64,000 bases of DNA, taken from contig CANMSO010000005.1 in NCBI GenBank assembly GCA_947500545.1, positions 434,001 through 498,000 on the forward strand. The letters are read 5' to 3'. The DNA is from an uncultured Aquimarina sp. (GTDB lineage: Bacteria > Bacteroidota > Bacteroidia > Flavobacteriales > Flavobacteriaceae). A program made the translations under genes and the position numbers. Positions 44,916 to 53,024 of this stretch are shown piece by piece. The notes beneath the pieces are model-generated. The model saw nothing but the letters and a program-made list of their open reading frames with translations. It was not told the DNA's origin and did not search any database. Numbering within the stretch: the first letter of the stretch is position 1; each line of letters opens with the position of its first letter.

Positions 44916-45689
44916 CTATTGTTGCATCGCCTGAGCTTTACCAAGGTGCACATCTACTTGATTAGCTTCTACACTCTTAGGAAATTCTTCTTTGATTCTC
45001 TCCAAATAAGGAGCTGCCACTGTAGGTTTGTTTAAGGATAATGCAGTAATTGCCGCTTTTAGCAAAAACTTTGGCGTAGTATAATTGTTGTTTTTAGCTT
45101 TTGCAGCTTTTTCATAATACCCCAATGCCTCTTCTATCTGACCTAATTGCGAAAATGCATCTCCAATACCACCAAGTGCTAATGGGCCTAACATTTCATC
45201 ATCGCTTTTGAAATCATCAAGATAATCAATTGCTTCTTGATACTTATTCATATTAAGGTAAGAAAAACCAGCATAGTAATTAGCTAAGTTAGCTGCTTTA
45301 GTACTACCGTAGTTTTCAATAATTTCTAAAAACCCGTATTTACCTTCTCCACCATTCAGCGCTAAATTATATAGAGAATCACGAACAACAGAATTGCCAT
45401 TAACGGCATTATCAAAATATTGTTGAGCTTTAAACATTTCATTTGCCGCCTCTTGCTCTTTAGGCTCCTGAATAAATTTCTGGAATCCCAAATATCCTAA
45501 AACAACAATTGCGATAAGCGCTACTGCACCAAGGATATATTTTTGGTTAGCCGCAACCCACTCTTCGGTTTTAGAAGCTCCCTCATCCAAGGTATTAAAT
45601 ACCTCTGCGGTAGTCGAATTATCTTGAATTTGCTCTACTTCTTCAGCTTTACTTTTAGGTTTGTGTCCTCGTTTCTTGTAAGTTGCCAT
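44916..45689 (-). CDS. Membrane-anchored TPR protein (YfgM-like)
   Basis: 257 residues. A basic cytoplasmic start (KKRGHKPKSKAEEV), a membrane helix at about 51-70 (YILGAVALIAIVVLGYLGF), then a periplasmic tetratricopeptide region with visible repeats ANYYAGFSYLNMNKYQEAIDYL and IGDAFSQLGQIEEALGYYEKA. This is the layout of YfgM-like ancillary SecYEG or BAM-associated proteins. It is probably a scaffold. Divergent from recF. Confidence 0.85.
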   Translation of the reverse strand: MATYKKRGHKPKSKAEEVEQIQDNSTTAEVFNTLDEGASKTEEWVAANQKYILGAVALIAIVVLGYLGFQKFIQEPKEQEAANEMFKAQQYFDNAVNGNSVVRDSLYNLALNGGEGKYGFLEIIENYGSTKAANLANYYAGFSYLNMNKYQEAIDYLDDFKSDDEMLGPLALGGIGDAFSQLGQIEEALGYYEKAAKAKNNNYTTPKFLLKAAITALSLNKPTVAAPYLERIKEEFPKSVEANQVDVHLGKAQAMQQ

Positions 45690-45709
45690 AAATTTTCTTT
45701 AATGAAGGG

Positions 45710-45717
45710 CAAAAATA
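45710..45717 (-). promoter_or_regulatory. Candidate -7 box of the TPR gene
   Basis: TATTTTTG on the minus strand fits TAnnTTTG, 20 nt before the ATG at 45689. Confidence 0.4.
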
Positions 45718-45825
45718 AAATTTTTATTCATAATAAAAAGCACAACTATTTATTATTTTTCAATATTTTGCACAGATAAATTATGAATCCCTCAAAAGTT
45801 ACGACCCCTTGATCATCAGTGTTTT

Positions 45826-46926
45826 ATGATTTTAAAATCTCTTTCATTAATCAATTACAAAAATTTTGAATCCATCAATTTTGAATTTGATGACAAGATA
45901 AACTGTTTAGTTGGAAATAATGGGGTAGGAAAAACGAACATTTTGGATGCTATATATCATTTATCCTTTGGCAAAAGTTATTTTAACCCTATCACCGGTC
46001 AAAACATTAAGCATAACAAAGATTTTTTTGTCATTGATGGTTTTTATGAAAAAGATGGTCGTGATGAAAAAGTGATTGTAAGTGCCAAAAGAGGGCAAAA
46101 GAAAGTTATTAAGCGAAATGGAAAAGTATATGATACATTTAGTGCTCATATTGGTTTTTTACCATTGGTAATTATTTCTCCGGCTGATAGAGATCTAATA
46201 ACCGAAGGAAGTGATACACGCAGAAAATTTATTGACGGAGTTATTTCACAAAGCGATCAAAGTTACCTTAGTACTCTTTTAAAATACTCCAAAATAGTAT
46301 CACAGCGTAATGCTTTGTTAAAGTATTTTGCGGCTAATAATACTTTTGATGCTGCTCAATTAGAAATTTATAATCAACAATTAGATGAATATGGAAGTAT
46401 TATCTATAAAAAGAGAGCTTCGTTTTTAGACGATTTTATTCCGATATTTATAAACCGTTACCATGCCATTAGCTCGGGTGAAGAAAAAGTTTCGCTTGGT
46501 TACCAAAGTAAATTATCCGAGACTGATCTATCTACATTGCTTGAGCAAAATCTTGCAAAAGACAGAATGTTACAATACACAAGTGTGGGAGTCCATAAAG
46601 ATGATTTGTCTTTTGAAATTGAAGGATACCCAATTAAAAAATTTGGAAGCCAAGGACAACAAAAATCGTTTCTTATTGCATTGAAACTTGCACAATTTGA
46701 TTTTATAAAAAATCAAAGCAAGGTAAACCCTATACTTCTATTAGATGATATTTTTGACAAGCTTGATGAAAAGCGTGTTGAACACATAATAGAACTGGTT
46801 GACGATCAAAATTTTGGGCAACTTTTTATAAGCGATACTCATGCAGATCGAACAGAAAAAGTGGTAAAAAAAATATCTCAATCTTATAAAATCATCAGGC
46901 TTAAAAATAATGAAGAAGTAAAGTAA
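45826..46926 (+). CDS. recF: DNA replication and repair protein RecF
   Basis: 366 residues. Walker A is [15 protein letters not shown] (about 29-43). The ABC signature [18 protein letters not shown] lies at about 272-289 and Walker [14 protein letters not shown] at about 303-315. RecF loads RecA at gaps through RecR and RecO. Cytoplasmic. Followed by a lipoprotein gene after 1 base and a DciA-like gene, as often seen in Flavobacteriaceae. Confidence 0.95.
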   Translation: MILKSLSLINYKNFESINFEFDDKINCLVGNNGVGKTNILDAIYHLSFGKSYFNPITGQNIKHNKDFFVIDGFYEKDGRDEKVIVSAKRGQKKVIKRNGKVYDTFSAHIGFLPLVIISPADRDLITEGSDTRRKFIDGVISQSDQSYLSTLLKYSKIVSQRNALLKYFAANNTFDAAQLEIYNQQLDEYGSIIYKKRASFLDDFIPIFINRYHAISSGEEKVSLGYQSKLSETDLSTLLEQNLAKDRMLQYTSVGVHKDDLSFEIEGYPIKKFGSQGQQKSFLIALKLAQFDFIKNQSKVNPILLLDDIFDKLDEKRVEHIIELVDDQNFGQLFISDTHADRTEKVVKKISQSYKIIRLKNNEEVK

Positions 46927-46927
46927 C

Positions 46928-47341
46928 ATGAAAAATATCCTGTATATAGTAGTACTCATATCTATCTTTTCCTGTTCAAAACCTGATCCTAAAAGTTACG
47001 TACAGTATATTAATGGATATTGGGAAATAGAAAAAGTAATATTATCTGATGGTACAGAAAAAAAATACAACTTTAATCAAAGTATTGATTTTTTTGAGAT
47101 CAATGACTCAATAGGTATTCGTAAAAAAGTGCAACCAAAATTAGATGGTAGTTTTATTACTACCGATGATAGTGAATTATTTACTTTACGAATAGAAAAT
47201 GATAGTTTAAGGGTGTATTATAAAACTTCTTTAGCCTCTTGGAAAGAAACTGTGATTAATGCAAAAGAAAACAGGATTGTGATTAAAAATGAAGTAGGAA
47301 ATATGTACTTTTATAAACGGTATCAAAAGATAAATTTATAA
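46928..47341 (+). CDS. Small lipoprotein, 137 aa
   Basis: The signal ends in ISIFSCSK, a lipobox with Cys at 17. The mature part (YINGYWEIEKVILSDGTEKKYNFN, then FFEINDSIGIRKKVQPKLDGSF) looks like a lipocalin-type beta-barrel domain; the opening GYWEIEKV is a common start of such domains. The role is unknown. It is tightly packed between recF (1-base gap) and the DciA-like gene (1-base overlap). Confidence 0.78.
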   Translation: MKNILYIVVLISIFSCSKPDPKSYVQYINGYWEIEKVILSDGTEKKYNFNQSIDFFEINDSIGIRKKVQPKLDGSFITTDDSELFTLRIENDSLRVYYKTSLASWKETVINAKENRIVIKNEVGNMYFYKRYQKINL

Positions 47342-47637
47342 TGGCTAAACGTCATCAAGAACATCAAAGTTTAAGTGAAGTTTTAAAGGATTTTGTGTCT
47401 GATAATAAACTAGAAAAAGGTTTAGATAAAGTTGCGGTACGAGATGTTTGGGAGAAAACTATGGGGCCTGCCATTACCAAGTATACGCAAAATATCAAAT
47501 TAGAACGAGACACCTTATACGTTCAACTCACATCATCTGTATTGCGAGAAGAGCTTAGCTATGGGACACAAAAGATCATTACTAATTTAAATGAAGAATT
47601 AGGTAAAGAATTGATCAAAAAACTAGTTCTCAGATAA
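47341..47637 (+). CDS. DUF721/DciA-like protein
   Basis: 98 residues. LSEVLKDFVSDNKLEKGLDKVAVRDVWEKTMGPAITKYT and LYVQLTSSVLREELSYGTQKIITNLNEELGKELIKKLVLR (starts at about 58) give the KH-like DUF721 fold. DciA is the replicative-helicase loader in bacteria without DnaC, and Bacteroidota lack DnaC, so a helicase-loading role is plausible, especially next to recF. Its end overlaps the thioesterase gene tail to tail by 15 bases. Confidence 0.82.
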   Translation: MAKRHQEHQSLSEVLKDFVSDNKLEKGLDKVAVRDVWEKTMGPAITKYTQNIKLERDTLYVQLTSSVLREELSYGTQKIITNLNEELGKELIKKLVLR

Positions 47638-48015
47638 TCTATCTTTTACATACTCTATCTGTGTTTTTCCATGGGGTTTTGGTTTTCCATTTTCATCAAG
47701 ATTTACCATGGTAATATTCTCTACTTGTATAATAGTTTTACGGGTAAGTTTATTTCGTACTTCACAATTCAGTATTAAGGAGGTTTTCCCAAATTTTACT
47801 ACATCCATACCTATTTCTATAATATCTCCTTGAACAGCAGAGCTTACAAAATTAATCTCAGACATAAATTTAGTGACCACCTTTCTACTTTCTAGTTGTA
47901 TTACGGCATACAACGCAGCTTCCTCATCTATCCATTCAAGTAATCTACCTCCAAACAATGTTTCATTTGGGTTTAAATCTCCTGGCTTAACAATCTTCCG
48001 GGTATGATATCTCAT
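47623..48015 (-). CDS. Acyl-CoA thioesterase, hotdog fold
   Basis: 130 residues. NETLFGGRLLEWIDEEAALYA (about 18-38) is the hallmark of YciA/BFIT-type acyl-CoA thioesterases, with the conserved Asp/Glu in the central helix. INFVSSAVQGDIIEIGMDVVKFGKTSL follows as the long strand pair. It hydrolyses acyl-CoA in the cytoplasm. The last 15 bases overlap the end of the DciA-like gene on the other strand. Confidence 0.9.
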   Translation of the reverse strand: MRYHTRKIVKPGDLNPNETLFGGRLLEWIDEEAALYAVIQLESRKVVTKFMSEINFVSSAVQGDIIEIGMDVVKFGKTSLILNCEVRNKLTRKTIIQVENITMVNLDENGKPKPHGKTQIEYVKDRLSEN

Positions 48016-48210
48016 ATTCTTATTTTGTTTACTACAAAATTATTGAAAACATCCTTTCAAACACTTATTTTGTTAGTAACTCGGAAAGAATTATGACATT
48101 TTAAATTTTATAAGAAATACACTAACTGATTAAAAATTACGGGTTGAATATTTTGTCAATCCAACAGTGCAGCATAATAAATAAACTAGTAACACATGTA
48201 AATTATAGTA

Positions 48211-49677
48211 TTATGGAATATCTAACGTAACACAAAACCTGGTTCCATCTGTGCATCCTTCTATTTCAGTTACTATACAGATTTCATAAGAGGTTGCCGG
48301 ATCAAATTGAAAAGTAAATCTATTATCACCACCTGCTCCACCATCACTTTCTTGTGGCTCACCATTAATTGTCCATTGATATGTGATCATATCCATTCCG
48401 GGGAATTCTGCAAAAAAATCATAGGTATTGGTACCTCCCTGTTGTTCTGACATAAAAAACAACTCAGGACAAACGATTATTTCTTCACAAAAATCTGTAC
48501 CAGCTGGACATGAAGGTGTTTCTGTACGTATACATACATTATGAATTCCTGGAGTAAACTGAAAAGTAAACCTATTGTCCCCATTTACTCCTCCGTCATT
48601 ATCTTCGATAACCTGATCATCAACTATCCAGTTATAGGTTACTTCATTTATTCCCGGAAAATTGGCCTCAAAATCATAGGAAAACGTACCCGCTGCCTGA
48701 GCAAATTCGAATCGTAAGTCTGGACAAATGGGTTCTACGACGATCTCCTTACAAGTTTTTATTCCTTCCGGACAATCTGGCGTCACTACTTTTAAGCATA
48801 CCTCATAACTACCAGGGCCTCCAGGAACACTTCCATCGAATACTGCAAGAAAATCATATTCAAAAACATTCATCCTCGCGTCTCCCACAAGTTCATTGTT
48901 AATAAACCAGAAGAAAACAGCGTCACTTAATTCTATACTGGATGTAAATCGATACGTGGCTGGACTTTCTATTAGTTCTTTTGTGAATTCAGCATTATTA
49001 GGGCATCCTACACAATCATTGATGATTTGATAAAACTCAAAATAAGTATTTACTTCTTTAGATGAAAAATTAGGGCCAACTAATATACTAACAGGTAATT
49101 TAAATAATGGTTGATAATCTGCTCCTTGACTAGAGTAAAAACTATCAAACTCTTCTTTAGAAGACAATAACACTTCTCCTCCATCTCTATTTACTAAAGT
49201 CACGGGGTAATCAAACTTAAAACATTGTCTGAATAATCTATCAAAGTCTTGCCTTAAGGTATTAAAATTACATTCCCGCAGGATATTAATTAGACTTTCT
49301 TCATTATCTATTGTCAACCTGGTGTCACTATTACCGTTAAAAACAATTTGAACAGGAAATTGAAGCCCTGAAATATTAAAATTTATACTTTGACCAGATA
49401 TTACACTCGTCAATCCGTCATAGTTATCAATCTTAATACTAGAATCTGTATTATATCCCAATACAACCGGATATACAAATCTAAAACACAGATCCGTTTC
49501 AGAAATAGTTACATCACCCATAGAATCAAAATTATTGAGTACTGTTACTAGTGCTGGACTTTGAGTTATATCATCTCCATTATCATCCGGAAACAAAGAA
49601 TCATCATTAACACAAGAACTAACCAAAACGACTAATGCCAGTAAAAATCCTTGATGATATGTAATAATTTTTTTCAA
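48211..49677 (-). CDS. Lipoprotein with three Cys-rich PKD-like repeats
   Basis: 488 residues. The lipobox is LVSSCVND (Cys at 22). Residues about 40-235 hold two related segments, each with C(F/K)FxYPV(V/T)L (starting FRFVYPVVLGY and CFKFDYPVTLVN), a pattern met in other flavobacterial surface lipoproteins. From about 240 to the end come three repeats of 85-95 residues. Each opens with CP, has a W.I.(N/D) strand, then a PG.Y.VC..(T)E turn, a (D/S)CP(E/A)G loop and a closing C(K/E). Four Cys per repeat suggest two disulfides. Same repeat as in the gene at 49866. An ECF-type promoter lies 25 nt upstream. It is probably outer-membrane or surface anchored. Confidence 0.82.
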   Translation of the reverse strand: MKKIITYHQGFLLALVVLVSSCVNDDSLFPDDNGDDITQSPALVTVLNNFDSMGDVTISETDLCFRFVYPVVLGYNTDSSIKIDNYDGLTSVISGQSINFNISGLQFPVQIVFNGNSDTRLTIDNEESLINILRECNFNTLRQDFDRLFRQCFKFDYPVTLVNRDGGEVLLSSKEEFDSFYSSQGADYQPLFKLPVSILVGPNFSSKEVNTYFEFYQIINDCVGCPNNAEFTKELIESPATYRFTSSIELSDAVFFWFINNELVGDARMNVFEYDFLAVFDGSVPGGPGSYEVCLKVVTPDCPEGIKTCKEIVVEPICPDLRFEFAQAAGTFSYDFEANFPGINEVTYNWIVDDQVIEDNDGGVNGDNRFTFQFTPGIHNVCIRTETPSCPAGTDFCEEIIVCPELFFMSEQQGGTNTYDFFAEFPGMDMITYQWTINGEPQESDGGAGGDNRFTFQFDPATSYEICIVTEIEGCTDGTRFCVTLDIP

Positions 49678-49702
49678 TGTATTGTCCTTTATATATACTT
49701 AT

Positions 49703-49730
49703 AACGCTTAAAAAGGTATTCACCCTACCT
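49703..49730 (-). promoter_or_regulatory. ECF-type promoter C
   Basis: On the minus strand AGGTAGGGTGA, 13 nt, CGTT. The same boxes with identical spacing lie at 51370-51397 and 52068-52095. CGTT ends 25 nt before the start codon at 49677. Confidence 0.7.
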
Positions 49731-49795
49731 TTTTTGAATAAAACATTAGGTCATTAATACGATTACAATCTAATACATCTTGTTGGTATAAACAA

Positions 49796-49831
49796 AATTC
49801 CCTGGAAGTATGGCATTGCCTCCAGGGAATT
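49796..49831 (-). terminator. Terminator after the five-repeat lipoprotein gene
   Basis: AATTCCCTGGA and TCCAGGGAATT form a perfect 11-bp stem. On the minus strand it is followed by TTGTTT. It lies 35 nt past the stop of the gene at 49866, so the two lipoprotein genes are separate transcripts. Confidence 0.8.
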
Positions 49832-49865
49832 TAACCTAATTAATCTAACCTAAACAACTATATTA

Positions 49866-51308
49866 TTATTGCACTGTCAATGTTTTACAATATTTGATTC
49901 CTTCTGGGCAATCTGGAGTTTCGATCATAAGACATATCTCATAGGTACCAGGATTAAACTGGTAGTAAAAAGGATCACCTGCACCAGAAACACTATCTAC
50001 AAGTTCTCCATTGATTGACCACTCTAGGGTAACATTTGCCATTCCTTCAAATTCTCTTGGATAGAAATAATATGCAGGGTTGTCACCATCTTGTTCTGCC
50101 TCAAAAAATAATTCTGGACATACACTTGATCCTTCTACTACAACTGTTTTACAGAATTTCTCACTCTGCTCTCTTGGACAATTAGAAGTTTCAATTTGAA
50201 GACAAATCTCATATTCGCCAGGTCCCCCAGGCACATTTCCAGTTTGATCTAATAAGAAATCATATATAAAATAATACTGCCCTGCATCTCCCGCCAACTG
50301 TCCATTGATATACCAATAGTAAAGTGCATCCTCTCTCTGAACCTCTGCAATAAATTTATATACTCCTTCGTGATCTTGTGGTTGGACATCAAATATGGTT
50401 TCAGGGCAACCTCCTTCACCAATGGCAATCTCTTTACAATAAATCACTCCCTCAGGACAATCTGCAGTAAATACTTTTAAACATACTTTATATTCCCCAG
50501 GTTCAAATTCATATACCAAAACTCTGTTTCCTTCCTCTTGATCGGTTGCATTTTCAATAAGACGATCATTTACGAACCATTGTATCTCACTCACCTCATC
50601 GGTACCCTCAATTATAGATTCGAAAACGTAAGTGCCTACTGTTCCCGGTTCCATTTCTTTTGTAAATGATACTTCTGGACAAGCGTTGTTTTCTTCTTCA
50701 ACTTCTATTACCTTGCAATAAGAAGCACCCTCTGGGCAATCTGGAGTTTCAGTTTTGATACATACCTCGTATCTTCCTGGTTCGTCAAAATTCCAAATCA
50801 AGTAGTTATCTTCATCTGGAGCTGAATCTTCTACAAGCTCTCCATTTATGAACCAACCGTAAGACACTTCTTCAATTCCTTTAAAATCTGCGATAAACTT
50901 GTATTGCATTGGTCTTTCGTACTGTCTTGACTCAAAGAAAAGATCAGGACAAGGATCATTTTCATCACGCTCTACTTCTATTTCTGTACAAACCTGGATC
51001 GGACATTCATCACTTGCGACTTTTACACAAACTGTGTATGTACCAGGTTCAAATCTATAATCAAAAATTTGACTTGCCAAATCATTAAGATTTCCTGTAT
51101 CAACGTCTTCCCCATCAATAGACCATGTAAACCTTACATCTTCAATACTTTCTAATTGAGCAGCGAAACGATATACTGCACTACCTGTCTCATTTTCTAC
51201 ATTGATATTTACTTCTGGGCATGTTTCAAATTCTTCAACGTCATCACAAGAAGTGAATCCTAATACAATTGTTAAAATGGATATAAACCAAATGCTAAGT
51301 TTTTTCAT
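49866..51308 (-). CDS. Lipoprotein made of five Cys-rich PKD-like repeats
   Basis: 480 residues. The lipobox is LGFTSCDD (Cys at 20). The rest is five repeats of 80-95 residues, beginning at about residues 31, 118, 208, 297 and 394. Each starts CP(E/D), continues with a Y.F strand, W.(I/V)(N/D)G (D/R in one copy), a (P)G.Y.(V/I)C motif, then (D/E/N)CP and a last (Y/F/V)C(K/T). The Cys count is four per repeat, which implies structural disulfides in an oxidising place. PKD-like domains mediate protein or glycan contacts on the surface. No T9SS tail is present. ECF-type promoter B lies about 61 nt upstream, divergent from the sigma gene. Confidence 0.84.
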   Translation of the reverse strand: MKKLSIWFISILTIVLGFTSCDDVEEFETCPEVNINVENETGSAVYRFAAQLESIEDVRFTWSIDGEDVDTGNLNDLASQIFDYRFEPGTYTVCVKVASDECPIQVCTEIEVERDENDPCPDLFFESRQYERPMQYKFIADFKGIEEVSYGWFINGELVEDSAPDEDNYLIWNFDEPGRYEVCIKTETPDCPEGASYCKVIEVEEENNACPEVSFTKEMEPGTVGTYVFESIIEGTDEVSEIQWFVNDRLIENATDQEEGNRVLVYEFEPGEYKVCLKVFTADCPEGVIYCKEIAIGEGGCPETIFDVQPQDHEGVYKFIAEVQREDALYYWYINGQLAGDAGQYYFIYDFLLDQTGNVPGGPGEYEICLQIETSNCPREQSEKFCKTVVVEGSSVCPELFFEAEQDGDNPAYYFYPREFEGMANVTLEWSINGELVDSVSGAGDPFYYQFNPGTYEICLMIETPDCPEGIKYCKTLTVQ

Positions 51309-51369
51309 CGTATATTATTTTTGGGTTATTTACTTTATTCAGAAACTTTTTACAAGCTCTCATAAATGA

Positions 51370-51397
51370 AACGCACCAAAAAAAACTTACCCTACCC
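51370..51397 (-). promoter_or_regulatory. ECF-type promoter B
   Basis: On the minus strand GGGTAGGGTAA (51397 down to 51387), 13 nt, CGTT (51373 down to 51370), followed by TCATTTATGAGAGC. The downstream part also resembles promoter A (CGTTCACATT, TAGAGC). It reads into the five-repeat lipoprotein gene. Confidence 0.75.
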
Positions 51398-51413
51398 TTA
51401 CCATTTTTATTTT

Positions 51414-51443
51414 TTGATAGCTTAAAAAAAAAATATAGATTTG
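51414..51443 (+). promoter_or_regulatory. Housekeeping-type promoter of the ECF sigma gene
   Basis: TTG (51414-51416), 19 nt, TAGATTTG (51436-51443) match the Bacteroidota -33/-7 consensus, 23 nt before the sigma start codon. The ECF boxes seen on the opposite strand are not repeated in this direction, so the sigma gene appears not to be autoregulated. Confidence 0.5.
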
Positions 51444-51466
51444 AGGATATATTTTTCATACCCCAA

Positions 51467-51988
51467 ATGTCTGACAACAAAAACTCTACGTGTAACGAAA
51501 AAGTCTTTGATAATTTCTTCAAAAGTCACTCTAAACTTTTGAGGAATTATATCTATTATAAGTTTGGAGATCTTGATCAAGCAGAAGATATTGTTCAGGA
51601 CGCATTTATCAAATTATGGAATAATTGCTCTAAAGTAGATCTCGACAAGGCCAAAAGTTACATTTATACAGTAGCTACAAATTTGGGTATAAGTATAGCC
51701 CGTCATCAAAAAGTGAAATTTAAATACAAAGATTACATTATACAACGTAAAACAGACGTTAATAATGAATCACCTGAATTTATTGCACTCGAAAAAGAAT
51801 ACATGCAGAAGTTAAAAAATGCAATAGCAGAGCTACCTGAACGGCAAAGAGAAGTTTTTCTTTTGAGCAGGATTGACAAGAAAACATACCGGGAAATTGC
51901 TGAATTATCAAATGTATCCGTTAAAGCAATAGAGAAATTGATGCACAAAGCGTTATTAACACTTAGAAAAAAAATAGGAAATATTTAA
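51467..51988 (+). CDS. ECF-type RNA polymerase sigma factor
   Basis: 173 residues. Region 2 is seen in LLRNYIYYKFGDLDQAEDIVQDAFIKLW (about 24-51) and region 4 in LPERQREVFLLSRIDKKTYREIAELSNVSVKAIEKLMHKAL (starts at about 124). This is the Bacteroidota FecI-like subfamily. Its gene is followed by fecR and a TonB-dependent receptor, the usual cell-surface signalling arrangement: ligand at the receptor, FecR across the inner membrane, sigma release. The likely targets are the three two-part promoters of this locus. Confidence 0.93.
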   Translation: MSDNKNSTCNEKVFDNFFKSHSKLLRNYIYYKFGDLDQAEDIVQDAFIKLWNNCSKVDLDKAKSYIYTVATNLGISIARHQKVKFKYKDYIIQRKTDVNNESPEFIALEKEYMQKLKNAIAELPERQREVFLLSRIDKKTYREIAELSNVSVKAIEKLMHKALLTLRKKIGNI

Positions 51989-52067
51989 AAAGTAATTAAG
52001 AATATAAATATAGAAAAATGTGCGATTTAATATGTTTTTCGAAAAAAAGTAAATTTTTAAACAAAAA

Positions 52068-52095
52068 GGGTAGGGTAATTTGAAAATAGAACGTT
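52068..52095 (+). promoter_or_regulatory. ECF-type promoter A
   Basis: GGGTAGGGTAA (52068-52078), 13 nt, CGTT (52092-52095), 22 nt before the fecR start codon. The box sequences and exact spacing are shared with promoters B and C. Confidence 0.75.
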
Positions 52096-52117
52096 CACAT
52101 TATATAGAGCTAAAATC

Positions 52118-53020
52118 ATGTTAGACGATAAAAAAGACGACATATTCTTATCCAGATGGATTAACGGCGAGCTTTCTGAAAAAGAACTTCGTGAGTTTCA
52201 GGCCCATCCCGAGTATGAGCATTATGCAAAAATAATGGCAGGTGCTGATGCCCTGGACTTAAAAGACTATGATGGCGAAAAAGAACTAATTAAGTTAAAG
52301 TCTAAACGTAATGACAAGAAGCCTGGTTCTGTAATCAAATTGTGGCCATATTTTGCCGCGGCAGCATCTATTGCAATTATTTTAGGAATATTCTTATTTA
52401 ATCCCAATCAATCAATTACTGCTGATTATGGCGAAAAATTAGCGGTCACATTGCCCGATGGCTCTGAAATGATTTTAAACGCAAAATCCAATGCAATTTT
52501 TGATAAAGGAAATTGGGAAAAGAATAGATTGGTTACGTTAGAAGGAGAAGCTTTTTTTAAAGTGAAAAAAGGAAGTAAATTCACGGTAGCTACCAAGAAC
52601 GGAGAGGTTTCGGTTCTAGGAACACAGTTTAGTGTGCATTCTCAAAACTCTTTATTTGAAGTTAATTGTTTTGAGGGTAAAGTAAGCGTTGTTAACAAAG
52701 GACATAATGAGATCTTAACAGCAGGAAAAGCATATAGAAACCTAGGAAATACTCCAGAAAACTGGACTTTCAATACTTTAGAACCTTCATGGTTATCCAA
52801 TACAAGTTCATTTAGGAGTATCCCAATACATTATGTATTTAAGGAACTCGAAGAACAATATAATATACAGATTGAACAAGAAAATCTGGATCTTGGATAT
52901 AAATACACCGGGACTTTCCCAAATGATAATATAGACGTTGCGCTTAAAACGGTTTTTAGTACCTTAGGCATTGATTATAGCCTATCTCAAGATGGTAAGA
53001 CCGTCGTACTAGAAAAGTAA
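52118..53020 (+). CDS. FecR-family anti-sigma factor
   Basis: 300 residues. A short cytoplasmic part (about 1-75) begins with DIFLSRWINGELSEKELREF, the sigma-binding type of helix. One membrane helix lies at about 80-97 (FAAAASIAIILGIFLF). The periplasmic FecR domain shows YGEKLAVTLPDGSEMILNAKS, then GEAFFKV, then VSVLGTQFSV and NCFEGKVSVV. A DUF4974-like C-terminus (about 228-300, IPIHYVFKELEEQYNI) ends the chain. This end contacts the receptor's N-terminal signalling domain. It lies 129 nt after the sigma gene with its own ECF-type promoter and 4 nt before the receptor gene. Confidence 0.93.
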   Translation: MLDDKKDDIFLSRWINGELSEKELREFQAHPEYEHYAKIMAGADALDLKDYDGEKELIKLKSKRNDKKPGSVIKLWPYFAAAASIAIILGIFLFNPNQSITADYGEKLAVTLPDGSEMILNAKSNAIFDKGNWEKNRLVTLEGEAFFKVKKGSKFTVATKNGEVSVLGTQFSVHSQNSLFEVNCFEGKVSVVNKGHNEILTAGKAYRNLGNTPENWTFNTLEPSWLSNTSSFRSIPIHYVFKELEEQYNIQIEQENLDLGYKYTGTFPNDNIDVALKTVFSTLGIDYSLSQDGKTVVLEK

Positions 53021-53024
53021 TAGC

